From Tubiluchus corallicola (Eukaryota; Priapulida; Priapulimorpha; Priapulimorphida; Tubiluchidae), in assembly GCA_030141605.1 (NCBI GenBank), contig JAQGDQ010000072.1, forward strand, positions 62,001 to 126,000: a stretch of DNA of 64,000 nt, read 5' to 3'. A model generated the notes under the pieces. The model saw only the letters and a program-made list of their open reading frames with translations. It did not search any database and had not been told where the DNA came from. Of the stretch, positions 44,346 through 57,366 are shown in pieces (the stretch's first letter is position 1; every line of letters begins with the position of its first letter). The position numbers and the translations under genes were made by a program.

Positions 44346-44660
44346 GCAAATACTATGTAAGTGTGAAAAACAAATACTAGGAAAAATGACTTCAATGTTG
44401 TCAAAGGTAAGTTCAAAAACTAACAGCACTGTTCAGTCAATAACTAGACCAGTCGTTTTCTTAACTAGACCAGTAGAAAAACAAAACGGACATTAATGTT
44501 TAGAAAGAGCAAATCAAAACTTCAATAAGTTAAGAAGTGAGCATACGCTGCTCAAAACAAATGTTTCAAACATGCAAAGTGAACATCATCAATTTCTGTA
44601 CAACACTATAATCACTATACTACAGGCTGATTCTTTTCTGGCTCAAATTATTATTGCCAG
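44346..44660. other. No gene recognised
   Basis: Short unassigned stretch upstream of gag. A 5' LTR would be expected here but no TG...CA pair was found. Confidence 0.4.
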
Positions 44661-44890
44661 CTAGTGCATAAAACTATCTATGCTTGCTGGCCGTAAGACT
44701 ATGTACAAAACAAGTTTTATTACCACTACCCTGGCTTCCCTGCACGCATTCACTTCTGACTTTAGTTTTGCATTTTGTTCGGACAATCTTACTATCTCTT
44801 CCTCGTTGCTTGTCAGGCAATTTAACACCGATGTTCCCTCAGACTTGATAACGTTGATTTCAACTTTCATTTCTTTAATTTCCTTGGTTA
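44661..44890 (-). pseudogene. Coiled-coil fragment, possibly LINE ORF1
   Basis: The minus strand encodes EIKEMKVEINVIKSEGTSVL and SNEEEIVRLSEQNAKLKSEV, a heptad-like coiled coil. It is cut on its upstream side by the tail of the minus-strand LINE at 44892, so it existed before that insertion. It could be the coiled coil of an ORF1 protein or part of a host exon. No further domain is visible. Confidence 0.35.
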
Positions 44891-44891
44891 C

Positions 44892-44916
44892 GTAAGTAAG
44901 TAAATAAGTAAGTAAA
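44892..44916 (-). repeat. TTAC-repeat LINE tail
   Basis: The plus strand reads GTAAGTAAGTAAATAAGTAAG, that is TTAC units at the 3' end of a minus-strand LINE. Confidence 0.8.
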
Positions 44917-44919
44917 ACT

Positions 44920-45440
44920 TTTATTGCAAGCATCGCTCATATAACAATAGCTAGTGTAGAATGCAATATAATGCAATACAATAACAGTTAGTATACAATA
45001 CAATAATTACAAAAAATTGCAATAACATAATTACTATTTACATAAAATTTACAAATAGAAGATTTAACCATTTGTTATATAGTTTTGATATAGTTATTTA
45101 TAGTTATATAGTTACAGTTTTATATAGTTATATAACATAATTTCAAAATATGGTATGTAAGGATTCACACACATACTTCTAGCAGAGAAATCATATAGTT
45201 GGCTAAGTAGCATACGAATACCTTTGTTATATGAGACTTTCAAATTTTTAAGACTGTACATGTAATACTTGTGCCAAAGTGGTGACCAGTTGACAGAGGT
45301 GGAATGACTGATGCTTTTTTGATAAGGTAGCTACAGAATGAAAAGTTTCGTATTAAAATGTTGCTTCTGATGCAAAAAGGTGGCGTTGCTGCGCCATGTC
45401 TTTATCGTCTCTACCATCACTGGTTAGTAGATGTATCACT
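44920..45440 (-). pseudogene. LINE pol C-terminal part
   Basis: HLLTSDGRDDKDMAQQRHLF, then in shifted frames HSTSVNWSPLWHKYYMYSLK and NLKVSYNKGIRMLLSQ, then ARSMCVNPYIPYFEIM. This is the usual region after the RT thumb. Several stops and at least two frame changes. The untranslated end and tail follow directly. Confidence 0.65.
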
Positions 45441-45927
45441 TTCCTTTTCTTGTATCTTGTGATCGTATAGTATTCAAGTGATTTGTATAATAATTTAATC
45501 GATTCGCTTCCTATATAATTAATTGCTACAAGGTGATTTATCACCCGGCTCCTAGGGCTTTAGATGAGTCTATCGGGCGACAATCTTGTCCCTCAAGACC
45601 GACACTTCAACTTCGCGTTGTGAGTAAAGTCTTTGACCCTAAAGCTATCTAGCCTAGCTCCCGCAATTGAGCTTTATAAAATTAATTAATAATTAATGCA
45701 ATGCGAATCTACAGGATCGTATATCGAATTTAGTGTTGCTTAACTTCAAACACTTTAAAGCATACATGAACTCATAAATTACGTCAAGGTGAATCAACTT
45801 TATTGGTTTACAAGTTTACTTCTATCTAGGTAGCTGTACAAGATTTGGCCTTACACGCTTGTAGGCGTTCACAACTAATGTATAGCTCCAAGAGATACTC
45901 AAGCAATTCACTTAGCAATTTTCAGTA

Positions 45928-46025
45928 TGCTGCACTTAAGGTGCTTAATTCAATGTGAACTACACACTTAACAACCAATCCGTATGCTGCACTTAAGGTG
46001 CTTAATACAATGTGAACTACCTTTA
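45928..46025. repeat. Tandem duplication, about 58 bp period
   Basis: GTATGCTGCACTTAAGGTGC and the following TTAAT-CAATGTGAACTAC occur twice. Confidence 0.85.
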
Positions 46026-46794
46026 TGCAGAGTTACTCTCAGTTACTAATGCGTTAAGATTACTTAACTCGGTGGAATGACCACAATGCAACTCTAGTAC
46101 ACTTGGTCAACTCCAATGATATTGTGAGACTATTCGTTGATCCAGTGCCCAGACGATTTGCTGAGGACGTAGAACTGCTCCACGCTGGTTTCAAACGATG
46201 TCTCCACACTCTGTCAGATTCTCTATCGCCTCTCTCTGGCTCCTGACTCCCTCGATGTCCGCTCACTGACTCACGCCCGACTAACTAACGCCTCGTGTTC
46301 CCAACTCGAGCTTATATTTCCAAGATCCTGGCCTTGCGCAATTCGCGCCCAAACGCAATATGGTGCAGTATGGTGAAATGTGACATCCCTGGCTTACCCT
46401 GGCATCCCCTGCCAAGAAGTTTACGATCAACCAGGTGGCTTAAGAATTCCTCTTCTGCGTGGGAAAGGCTCTACACGCCAGGTCTGTCTTCAGAATTTCT
46501 TCCCCTCAATGTCTTCTCGCAAGCTTGACGTCGGCCATAAACTTCTCTTCCAAAGAAATTTGCCTATTGCGACTTTCTTGTTAATTACGTGTAACTCTGC
46601 ATAAGGTTATAAAGAACGTTTACCTACGCTTGCATAAGGCTATAAAGCAAGATTGCGTCCTCACTTAATGAACACCTGTTTACCTTCAGTAAACGAAACA
46701 AAACACACCTGTGGAATAATTTGGCATCGCATTAAATCCCGTGCCTTACTAGCTGGGTGAGTTCTTATTATCAATCAATAAATTTATCTTATCA

Positions 46795-46850
46795 AATCAG
46801 GGAGGTATCCGTTTTATCAACTGAATCTAATTCAGTTGATAATTCCATTA
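46795..46850. repeat. 12-bp hairpin
   Basis: TTATCAACTGAA, loop TCTAA, TTCAGTTGATAA. Confidence 0.8.
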
Positions 46851-46894
46851 ATTTATCACCAAATTACCGATTCATAAATTTATTCACGACTACT

Positions 46895-47850
46895 GTCTTA
46901 GATATTTCTCTTTAGTAGCAGTACATATATAGTTATTAGACAACCACATCCCTCTACTGGGTACGTTAGTTACCGTACGGTAGGTTACAAAAAAGAAGTT
47001 TAGTTTTCTTAATGTTAATAGTGACTTCTAATTTGTTCATGCAATTCATGTATTTATCAGTGAGCTGTTGCAAACCCGTGATCGTAGAGGCGATTAAGCA
47101 AGTATTATCCACGTAAATCAAGTGATTTTTACAAGCACTCGTCAGGAAGCAACATAGATGGGGGTTAGTTAGATTATTGCTGGCATTATACATATACGTT
47201 TTGTACAGTTTTGGAAATAAGAGACTGCCTTGTCTCAGGCCGTTAGAAACTGCAAAATTAGCAGACATAGTTTCACTTCATCTTACGCACTTATGTTGTC
47301 TAGTGTACCATGTATACAATAATCTTACAATAACGAGAGGACAGTGGATGTCAAGCAACTTTAGAAACAGTTTACAGTATCTATCGAAAGTTTTAGACGC
47401 ATCTATGAGCACAGCTACTTTTCTCTAGGTAAAAGTTAATAATTTCTTTCACAGTGAAAATGCACAGCTCAGTGCCACGTTTGGATTTGTAACCAATCCG
47501 GTGGGTGTGGTTACTAGATAATTATCGTATTGCATAACAATAATGTGTTCCAAAAGTTTATTCACAACTGCTGATAGAGCAATCGGGCAATAGTTATTTA
47601 GTTATTTACATCTGTCATGTCACCGTTTTTGTCGTTAACTAAAGGCACGATCACAATGCGCATTAAACTTTGAGGTAAGTAAGCAGGGATAATACATGAG
47701 GAAAAGGCAATACTTAATAATACAGGCAAACAGCGCGATGAGTATAAGAAGAGCTCGGTCATAAGCCGTCAGAGCCAGCAGATTTTTGTAATTTAGGCTT
47801 TTTTATAGTATCATTTACTTCGTTTGCATTTATGGTAGGTATACTATCTA
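46895..47850 (-). pseudogene. LINE reverse transcriptase, mutated catalytic box
   Basis: Readable parts are INANEVNDTIKKPKLQKSAG, IPAYLPQSLMRIVIVPLVND, VAVLIDASKTFDRYCKLF and ANFAVSNGLRQGSLLFPKLY. The catalytic box follows as YVDN in NHLIYVDNTCLIAS, where YADD is expected, then ITGLQQLTDKYM. The order fits the RT palm. Several frame changes and the Asp-to-Asn change show it is inactive. The clade is not resolved. Similar residues may extend to 48090, but I could not confirm them. Confidence 0.7.
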
Positions 47851-48946
47851 ATCGTTTGTTGTAATAAAAATTGTGATAATTGTAACAAAGATGTATTTTT
47901 TATGGAAATTCGCACTATGGTTTTGACTGGACATAAAAGGTGACTGAGTTCGCTGATACAGGACTAGACTTAGTGTGTTGATGACTGTAACATTGAAGTG
48001 CCTGAAGTTCTCCAGCTCATCATTAGCACACAGTGAACTATCCAAATCAAGGTCTTGAGCTACCGCAGCTAAGGATGAATTTATTGCCACTAATTATTTC
48101 AGTATTGTTTGATCATCTAGAATCTTTTCTATTAGTGAAAATGAAATTTCTCCTACACCACGTACAGTAGCCTCCACCATTAATGAGTCCATCAGGGCGC
48201 ACTACCATAAAAACTGTCCCATCTCAGAATACGCTAAAATGTGTTTAACTGATAACCGGTTTATTTTTCTCAGGCTATGTTGTATTCCGCATTAGTGGTT
48301 ACTGAGAGTGCGGCAGTAGTTGGGCGTGGGGTGTTTCTAGTAACTGAAAGCACTTTTTAAACACATATTTGCTTTCCTTAATTACAGCTGACCCTATTTT
48401 CTTCTAACTTCGTTAAATTGCACTTCGTTAAACGTGTTTTTTGCTTAAAATGAGTTAGTTATCGCTCGTGTCAGCGTAGTCCTATTTTTGGTTGTATGAG
48501 TGCTGTAACAGCTATACCGCAAAAGTTACTGTGGTTTAACATTCACGATATTGCGATATATATACCGCAGTGGTCTTTATAACAGTTTAACGAAACAGCG
48601 CAATATTTTTTGAAACAGTCACTTCTGTAAGACTTGAATGAAGTACAAGAAATTTCTGGCCATCCATCAGTAATCGATTATCAACAAAAGCACTAAAAGT
48701 GCTTCAATATTTCTGATTCAGATAAGATTTAACCGAAGATGACAGTCATCACCGACTGCCAGTGATAAATTCACTTGTGTATTTAAGAATCAACTGACAA
48801 TCGTCATCAGTTACTATCCAGCTAACTTTTACGTCTTGGAAAGACACGCTGAGACTTAGATGGACCAATGCCGTTTTTTATCACGAGCTGCACTAAGTAG
48901 GCAATAATAACATTTAACATGATGAGGAGTTCACCTGTCTTCTTAC
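47851..48946. other. No gene recognised; possible intron of the peptide gene
   Basis: AT-rich DNA. If the exon at 48947-49047 is real, this stretch starts with its intron (donor GTAAGA at 48946-48941 on the minus strand). I could not identify the next exon. Confidence 0.4.
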
Positions 48947-49047
48947 CTGACATATGTGGGAGATTCCTGCTGTGCGCGAATGTGGCTACTAAAAGAAGCG
49001 TACAGAATCCAATCACTAACACCGCTGTGACGCTTTTGTTCATATTT
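48947..49047 (-). CDS. Signal-peptide exon of a host secreted-peptide gene (partial)
   Basis: On the minus strand a strong acceptor TCTTTTTTTGCAG is followed after 4 bp by ATG (49043-49041). The coding part gives 32 residues: MNKSVTAVLVIGFCTLLLVA then TFAHSRNLPHMS, ending at TCAG followed by the consensus donor GTAAGA. The first 25 residues have the charge, hydrophobic core and small-residue end of a signal peptide, with cleavage plausible after AHS. The intron is phase 1. A coding exon that is both 5' bounded by an intron in the untranslated region and ends in phase 1 after the signal peptide is common in genes for secreted peptides and neuropeptides. The mature product is not visible. No mobile-element similarity was seen. 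Confidence 0.6.
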
Positions 49048-50079
49048 CTGCAAAAAAAGATTTAGAGGATTAAAATCGTTGATAAGTTTTGCCTGCAAAG
49101 CCTGCAGAGAAGAATTATTCCTGACTTTTATGCGGAATTAAATATCTATGAGCGCATTCTCGTCGCGTTACGAGCTGCTTAATGCAATAAAGTCTTATGC
49201 GTGAGAGAATTCCGGCAAAGTAATTACGCCGAGAGAAACAAGCTTTCAGGGCACCTTATCGTTGTTACTTATAGAAGAGCTGCCGAATTTATTATCACGC
49301 TTGCGTCTAATAAAGTAAAAGCTCTACTACAATCCTGATGGAAATTATTGTAATTATCGCATGCATGTATATATCGTTTTGGGCGGATAATTTGGTGATT
49401 ACATCTACCCAGAAGAGATGATAGCACGCAACACCTGTATTAACTCTGGAAGGGGTATTAATTAACATCGAATGACAGAATGTTGTTATTTTTTAACATA
49501 TCCACAATACTTGTGTTCTAATTTTTTCACTTCATTCTAACCTATTAAATAAATAGCTTCTGTTTTCTGTTCTTCAACACCCTTTACGGTTCCGCTAGTT
49601 TATCTACCTAGTGATGCCAATTACTGATCGTGCGTGATTTAATGTTGACTTTTGAAACTCGATTCTCATCTTCTTCTCTAAAGTAAACTTAACATTTATA
49701 AATTTCTGACGCAGCCGGAGATTAGGGATTCTAATTACACATTTATGCGAGCAGTAATTAGACTAGGTAATTAATGGTAACAGGCTTTTAAAAATCTACC
49801 TGCGAATTTGTGTGAAAAAAATCTAAAACGACACAGCTGAGCATTATAATTTCAAAGATTTTTACAGCGATAAATTGCATTTCAACCCAAAAACGTAAAA
49901 TGAAAATCAACAGTTATCGCAATGGTTAAACTCAAAAGTGTCGTATTACTAGTATTTTGTTGGTATACACATTACATAATTTACATTACAATATATATAT
50001 ACGTAGACTAACAGCAAAGTAACAACAAAGTGCAAACATTTACAAAACAAATACACGAAAGAGCCAGTCTCTAGGAATC
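49048..50079. other. No gene recognised; upstream of the peptide exon
   Basis: Would contain a 5'-untranslated intron and perhaps the promoter of the peptide gene. No certain first exon or TATA-Inr pair was identified. Confidence 0.4.
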
Positions 50080-50163
50080 AACATGTTTATTGAGCGTAGA
50101 CGATCGTTTCGTGTATAACAATCGATACAGTCGAAACGATCGTCTACGTCCAATAAACATGTT
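50080..50163. repeat. 32-bp inverted repeat, 20-bp loop
   Basis: AACATGTTTATTGAGCGTAG followed by ACGATCGTTTCG at 50080-50111 pairs with 50132-50163, with two mismatches. The loop contains ATCGATACAG. Confidence 0.9.
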
Positions 50164-50829
50164 TTTCAAAACAAAGCCATTACATTATAGTATAGTAGCG
50201 AAAAATAATTTATGATAATTTTAGTAAAAATATGATTAGCATATCATGAAATAGTAATAAATAATCACACACATTAATATTTACGTGTTGGTAGTATTTA
50301 TTTCGGTTTTTAAAACACTTAAAAATGTAATAGGCGACTAATTTTGTTATGTCGCTGTCGCTATTTCTATTGCGAATTTTAGTTTCCGTTATTAACTAAC
50401 CAGTCGTTAAGACGAACAGTAGGAGCGATAAAACAAAAAAAAATGTATTTCGTCTCCGGCTTGTTGGCTGTCAGAATACTGGCAGATTTTGATGTTCAGA
50501 GAGATTTAAGTTGTCGGTGTCGGCCTTTTCTATATGTAGGTTCTATATGTATGCGCACTTATTCGCAGCTTCTGAATGTGATTTTTTTCATTTTTATTGT
50601 TAGTAAAATGTAAATAATTTTCTTGCTTAAATTTTGATTTAAACTTGCAACAAGTGCGTAGTTTATAGGTACGTCATTATTCCTGACTGCTTCGTTTGTT
50701 ACGTTATACCTCCAAAATCATTATCCCTTTTACCTTAAATTTTGGTGTTTTACAGAAACATAACACACTACTAAACTTACTTTTTGGGCATATCGAATGT
50801 ATTTGTCAATTATTGTTTTAAGTGTTAGT
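50164..50829. other. No gene recognised
   Basis: AT-rich DNA up to the minus-strand LINE fragment. Confidence 0.4.
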
Positions 50830-51960
50830 ATGTGTTCGGACGTTTCGGACGCCTTTTTAAAACCAATTTATATCCTCGTTAATTATGTTTTGACATTGTA
50901 TGTTAGTGCATAAAATTTTCTCACATAGTTTACCTAGGCAGTTGCTAATAGAGATACCCTTGTGATTCGCAGAATCGGTTTGGTCACCTTTTTTGTAAAT
51001 CGGTGTAATCACGTAGTCAGCCAGAGATTTTGGGAATTTCTAAATGAATATAATGAGCTAAAGTAAGCCGTAAGACTGGTGTTAAAATAATATTTCCAGA
51101 TTTTAACATTTCGTTGACTATCTCATTACTTCAAGCAGCTTTGCAGTTCTTTAATGGTCAAATGGCTTCAGATACTTCACTTTCCGAGATGCCATACTCG
51201 AGCTGCGTGAAATTTCATGGTATAGTATTAGCATCGTACTGCTCAATGCTTTTTCGGCGAGTGTCATTTTCGAAGTCACTGTATTTGCGATTTTTACTCG
51301 CTAAATGAGAAAAGTAATTGTAAAACTCATTGGCAGTTATATTAATTTTCGGTTGAGAAGAGTTATTTCAGTTGATCCAGTAGCTCCCAAAATAATTTTT
51401 GATTTTCTGAATTAGTATTTTCCATTAAATTTAACAGTTTATTTCTGTAGCTTTTTTCGTTTGCGTTTGAAGAGGTTGCAGTAAGTTTTACACAATTTGT
51501 GGTGTGGTATGTGTAGTGGAGACAGTAGATGTTGAGTTCTTTAAGAAAGCTCTCGATCCAGTTTGCAGAGTGTTCTGTAATTCGTTCTACACTCCTTGTC
51601 GCCCTACTTTTTATGAGTTAATTTTTAAGGCGAAAAACTCTTTTGAGAGGTAACGACTGCTGCTAGTTATTAAATCAAGATTGACATCAGTATTATTGAT
51701 GCTAGAATTAATAATGTGAGCTATAATATTAGGCTTTTCAAGCAATGAGCTTTGTAAAGGAAATTTAAAATTTTCTTTTTATTCCGGACGCCATTTGAAA
51801 CTTACGGGCGTTTGTAATTGGGGCGTCATATCATCATTATTAATGACAATACTATTATAAGTAGGTTAAATGACATTGACTTGTCGGAAAAGATTGTGAG
51901 GTCACTAGCGCACATAGTCTACTTAATCTACAATATTAGAATAACAAAGCACAAAATCAA
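50830..51960 (-). pseudogene. LINE fragment: end of endonuclease to start of RT
   Basis: The minus strand reads DLTIFSDKSMSFNLL and SFKWRPE near 51900-51780, the end of the endonuclease region. The linker NEKSYRNKLLNLMENTNSEN, ANEFYNYFSHLASKNR follows, then GISESEVSEAI, LKNCKAA, NEIVNEMLKSGNIIL, DYVITPIYKKGDQTD and NHKGISISNCLGKLCEKIL near 50930. These are the RT motifs before the palm core. The catalytic box is missing. Several stops and frame changes. Confidence 0.7.
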
Positions 51961-52440
51961 CGACACTTTTTCTTAGATACTTGCAATACGTGTATTTCGT
52001 TAAAACTCCCTATACGTTATACATGAAGCGGAAGGTACTGCAGTTTTACTGTGATTTGCGAAAGTTTCTGGCTGTTGTAGTTTTATGTGTACTAAATAGA
52101 TTAATAACAAATTAGTAACGGATTTTCTTATTAAATATCAGTGAACACTAGTACGGAAAGCCAACCAGTTACTCGGTCTGCAAGTTGGTCCAATTTAGTA
52201 ACAGAAGCTTCGCAGAGAGGACGACTTTGTAAGACTGTTCTCTAATAAGTCCTGTCTCAGTGGACTCGAGAGACATCACATTTTTTATGTAGCGAAACTG
52301 CGAAACTAAAGCCAGAGGTGAAAAAAACTTACCCAGGTTGTCAGTAAACAACAAAAGTATCATAAGCAGTATTAGACAGAGAGAGATGTTGGAGCATCGT
52401 AATTGTAAGAGGTTTAATTGAATACACGAACTTACAAGGT
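51961..52440. other. No gene recognised
   Basis: Unassigned AT-rich DNA between two LINE fragments of opposite orientation. Confidence 0.4.
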
Positions 52441-53010
52441 AAGCACATAGATGACGAAAAACGTGCTATGATTTTTCAAGACATTCTAGGCATTAATGAT
52501 TCCACCCTTAGATCTGTCAGACTAGGTGAAATGTCCCCTCAGACGAGTATACAGTCTGCAGACAAATATCAACAAATCATGCAATAAACCAGTAAGTTAG
52601 GCAGTAGTGGGGAAGACATAAAGAAAATCTTCATTCAGTGCTACCATAAAGATAGAACAGAAACTCGAAATGTTGTTGTTATTTCTAAAACTAATGTGAC
52701 TATTCTGGCTTTTCGAACTATTGGATGGCGGTCCACGCCGAGTTCTTCTTCTAATTATTTTAACTTGCATTTGTTAGTTTGGAATATTAACGGTCTACGA
52801 GACAAATGTGAAAAAGATAACGTTGTAACTTGTTTTATGTTTTGTCATTGTTTGCTTGTTAGAAACAAAAGCCAGTCATACTGTGTCAGTACCAGGTTTT
52901 AAGTATATTCCTAGCTGTATTTTAAATCAAGGCCGAGTTCAACATGGTGGAGTGAGCATTTTCACGAAACCAGTTCCCTTCCCAAGTGTGAGCTATGCTA
53001 TCTCGATAAT
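52441..53010 (+). pseudogene. LINE ORF1 end and endonuclease start
   Basis: DDEKRAMIFQDILGIND then STLRSVRLGEMSPQTS near 52450-52550 resembles the RNA-binding part of LINE ORF1. At 52770 the endonuclease begins with LLVWNINGLRDKCEKD, and after a frame change LLETKASHTVSVPGFKYIPS supplies the Glu box. QHGGVSIFTKP follows near 52960. The fragment ends there. The order ORF1 then endonuclease is right, but a stop and frame changes separate the parts. Confidence 0.55.
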
Positions 53011-53617
53011 TCTATACATGATCAGCTGTGGTTTAGGTTTAGGTTAAAGCTAGGTTTAGCTTTAGGTTAAAGCATTTGCCTAATGTACTGTTTGGTGTTT
53101 GTTACGTACCTTCTGTAGATTCACTATTCTGCCTTAATCAACTTTGCAAATATTCAGTGAAAGTGTAAAAGTGAATTATCCCTTGGCAACAGTTGTGTAG
53201 TGTTACCACGGCGAAGTGCTATTTATTTTCACCTCCACCGCCACATTGTGATGGCTCGATCTGTTCATTCGTCAGACTTACTACAACTAATTATCTTTAT
53301 TAATTGGAACGTCCCGTCCCTGGTCTGAAAGCCTAGGTTCAACACCGTCCACATAAGTTTGCTGAAAATTGAAAGCCTGTAAACTACCACAATGTAAAAT
53401 TGCTCAGACGAGTATTTTAAAACCTATTCCGAGAACTCAACTAACGTTTTTTGCCCTTATCTGATTAGTATTGGTCTGAAAAGTGATTTGCATAAAACAG
53501 CAGCTCCTCCGCCTGACACCTTTGAAACTCGTACCCAATGATCTCTTGATCATATATTTTTGATGCTTAAAGATATGACATAATCATATATTGTACTCAG
53601 GGCTGGGTTAGGCTAAT
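53011..53617. other. No gene recognised
   Basis: Begins with TTTAGG-like units (GGTTTAGGTTTAGGTTAAAG, 53033-53075), then unassigned sequence up to the palindrome at 53618. Confidence 0.4.
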
Positions 53618-53643
53618 TAAGATTTTGCTATAGCAAAATCTTA
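53618..53643. repeat. 26-bp perfect palindrome
   Basis: TAAGATTTTGCTA joined to its reverse complement TAGCAAAATCTTA without a loop. The half TAAGATTTTGCTAT recurs at about 53789-53802, on the other side of the ATT repeat. Confidence 0.95.
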
Positions 53644-53660
53644 CTGTTTTTCATTCAGTT

Positions 53661-53791
<131 letters not shown>

Positions 53792-54064
53792 GATTTTGCT
53801 ATGGCATCGTCGGCCAGTTTTTCCTTTAGGTCACATGTGCTCTTAGGGCTTTCGGTTTTTTTCCATTTTGTTTTCGCAAATATTTGCGTACTGTGGGGTA
53901 GATGTACACCTGGAGTTTTAAAAAGCTGGCAAGTTTTAAACGCCCGAGGGAGGGGCCAAAATGCAAAATTTGGGGTCCCCCAGTTGGTGACCTTTTACAA
54001 TGCCGAGAGCTAGGGTACACTCTCTGGGCAAAGTTATCTATGTATACATGTGACCGGAGTTACC

Positions 54065-54077
54065 GGGTCAAAGGTCA
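54065..54077 (+). promoter_or_regulatory. DR1-like GGGTCA-A-AGGTCA
   Basis: A direct repeat of AGGTCA-type half-sites spaced by one base, the established pattern for RXR, HNF4 and COUP-TF type receptors. Function unproven. Confidence 0.35.
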
Positions 54078-54503
54078 CGGAGCGGGCGGGTCTTCATTTA
54101 ATTTTCTTTATGATAAATCTTCTCTCAGAGTTTTTGAGCTAGGGTCACAATATTTGGTATGTTGCTAGGTGGTGACGTGGCCTTGCGCATCACAAAATAT
54201 GGGACGTGCGCGCGCAGCAAAATTTTTCGCTAGGGAACAAAAACCGAAAAATGGGGGTCGTGAAGAGAAGTGCACCGAGTGTCTACGAATGGTACCATGT
54301 AGCATATCAAATGAAATGTCTTGATGAGACGAATCGAATGGTGTAGGTTACTTTGTGAATTGTTAACCTGTGACCCTGTTACGGGCAAAATAGGGGTCGA
54401 GGAGACAAATTCCTTCCAGGGTCTACCAAAAGTAGCTTGTAGCATATCAAATGAAAGGTCTCAACGATACAAGCTGAATGATATAAGTTATGGCAAGATT
54501 GGT

Positions 54504-54516
54504 TGACCTTTGACCC
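54504..54516 (-). promoter_or_regulatory. Second DR1-like site, opposite strand
   Basis: TGACCTTTGACCC on the plus strand is the reverse complement of the site at 54065. It lies in the end of the second internal unit. Confidence 0.35.
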
Positions 54517-54620
54517 TTGGGTGACAGATTGAACACATAAATGCTGAGGTTTTATTATGAAATGCACTTTCTATGTATTCAAGCAAGGTGACTTCAATAA
54601 AAAAAATAAGCACTTTCAAG

Positions 54621-57175
<2,555 letters not shown>

Positions 57176-57326
57176 ACATGATAATTAGCATCTCAGAAGA
57201 TCATTAAAATTTCACACATTTATCAGTAAGAACAATGACTATCCTTACTGGATAAAGAAAAAGTTTTGGATAGCGCATTAATAGTAGGTGTCTTCTATAG
57301 TACCGAAACATGGAATACTGACTTGA

Positions 57327-57332
57327 AAAGCG

Positions 57333-57364
<32 letters not shown>
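57327..57364. repeat. (TA)n microsatellite
   Basis: TA units directly before the ATG at 57365 of the next LINE fragment. Confidence 0.95.

Positions 57365-57366
<2 letters not shown>

Larger units (their letters stand above)
45441..46894 (-). mobile_element. Insertion of unknown type, LTR-like composition
   Basis: This segment splits the LINE. Read on the minus strand it has a TATA-like ATATAAGC at 46310-46317, then a CpG-richer block, and later AATAAAG near 45795 as a possible polyadenylation signal. The order promoter, body, polyA signal resembles a solo LTR or a non-autonomous element. ATTTATCACC occurs at 45538-45547 and again near 46851-46860. I could not define its exact ends. Confidence 0.4.
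44892..47850 (-). mobile_element. LINE with TTAC-repeat tail, split by foreign DNA
   Basis: The RT part lies at 47850-46895 and the C-terminal part at 45440-44920. The 3' end is a TTAC-repeat tail at 44892-44916. The break lies between KEKYLR (about 46905) and HLLTSDGRDD (about 45430), a point where related proteins read continuously as KYLG-x-TSDG. The 1.45 kb between them is therefore an insertion. Confidence 0.7.
53805..54620 (+). repeat. Dispersed repeat family, copy B (longest)
   Basis: Shares blocks with 11765-12075 and 62200-62345. It contains two imperfect internal units of about 135 bp, each with GTAGCATATCAAATGAAA, GACGAAT/GATACAAG, a GTTAACC/GTTGACC block and TGACCC. No long frame with known domains. 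Confidence 0.65.

Noticed and set aside
53033-53075. Interstitial telomere repeat (TTTAGG-like)
   Set aside because: Only two or three imperfect units; composition alone could explain it.
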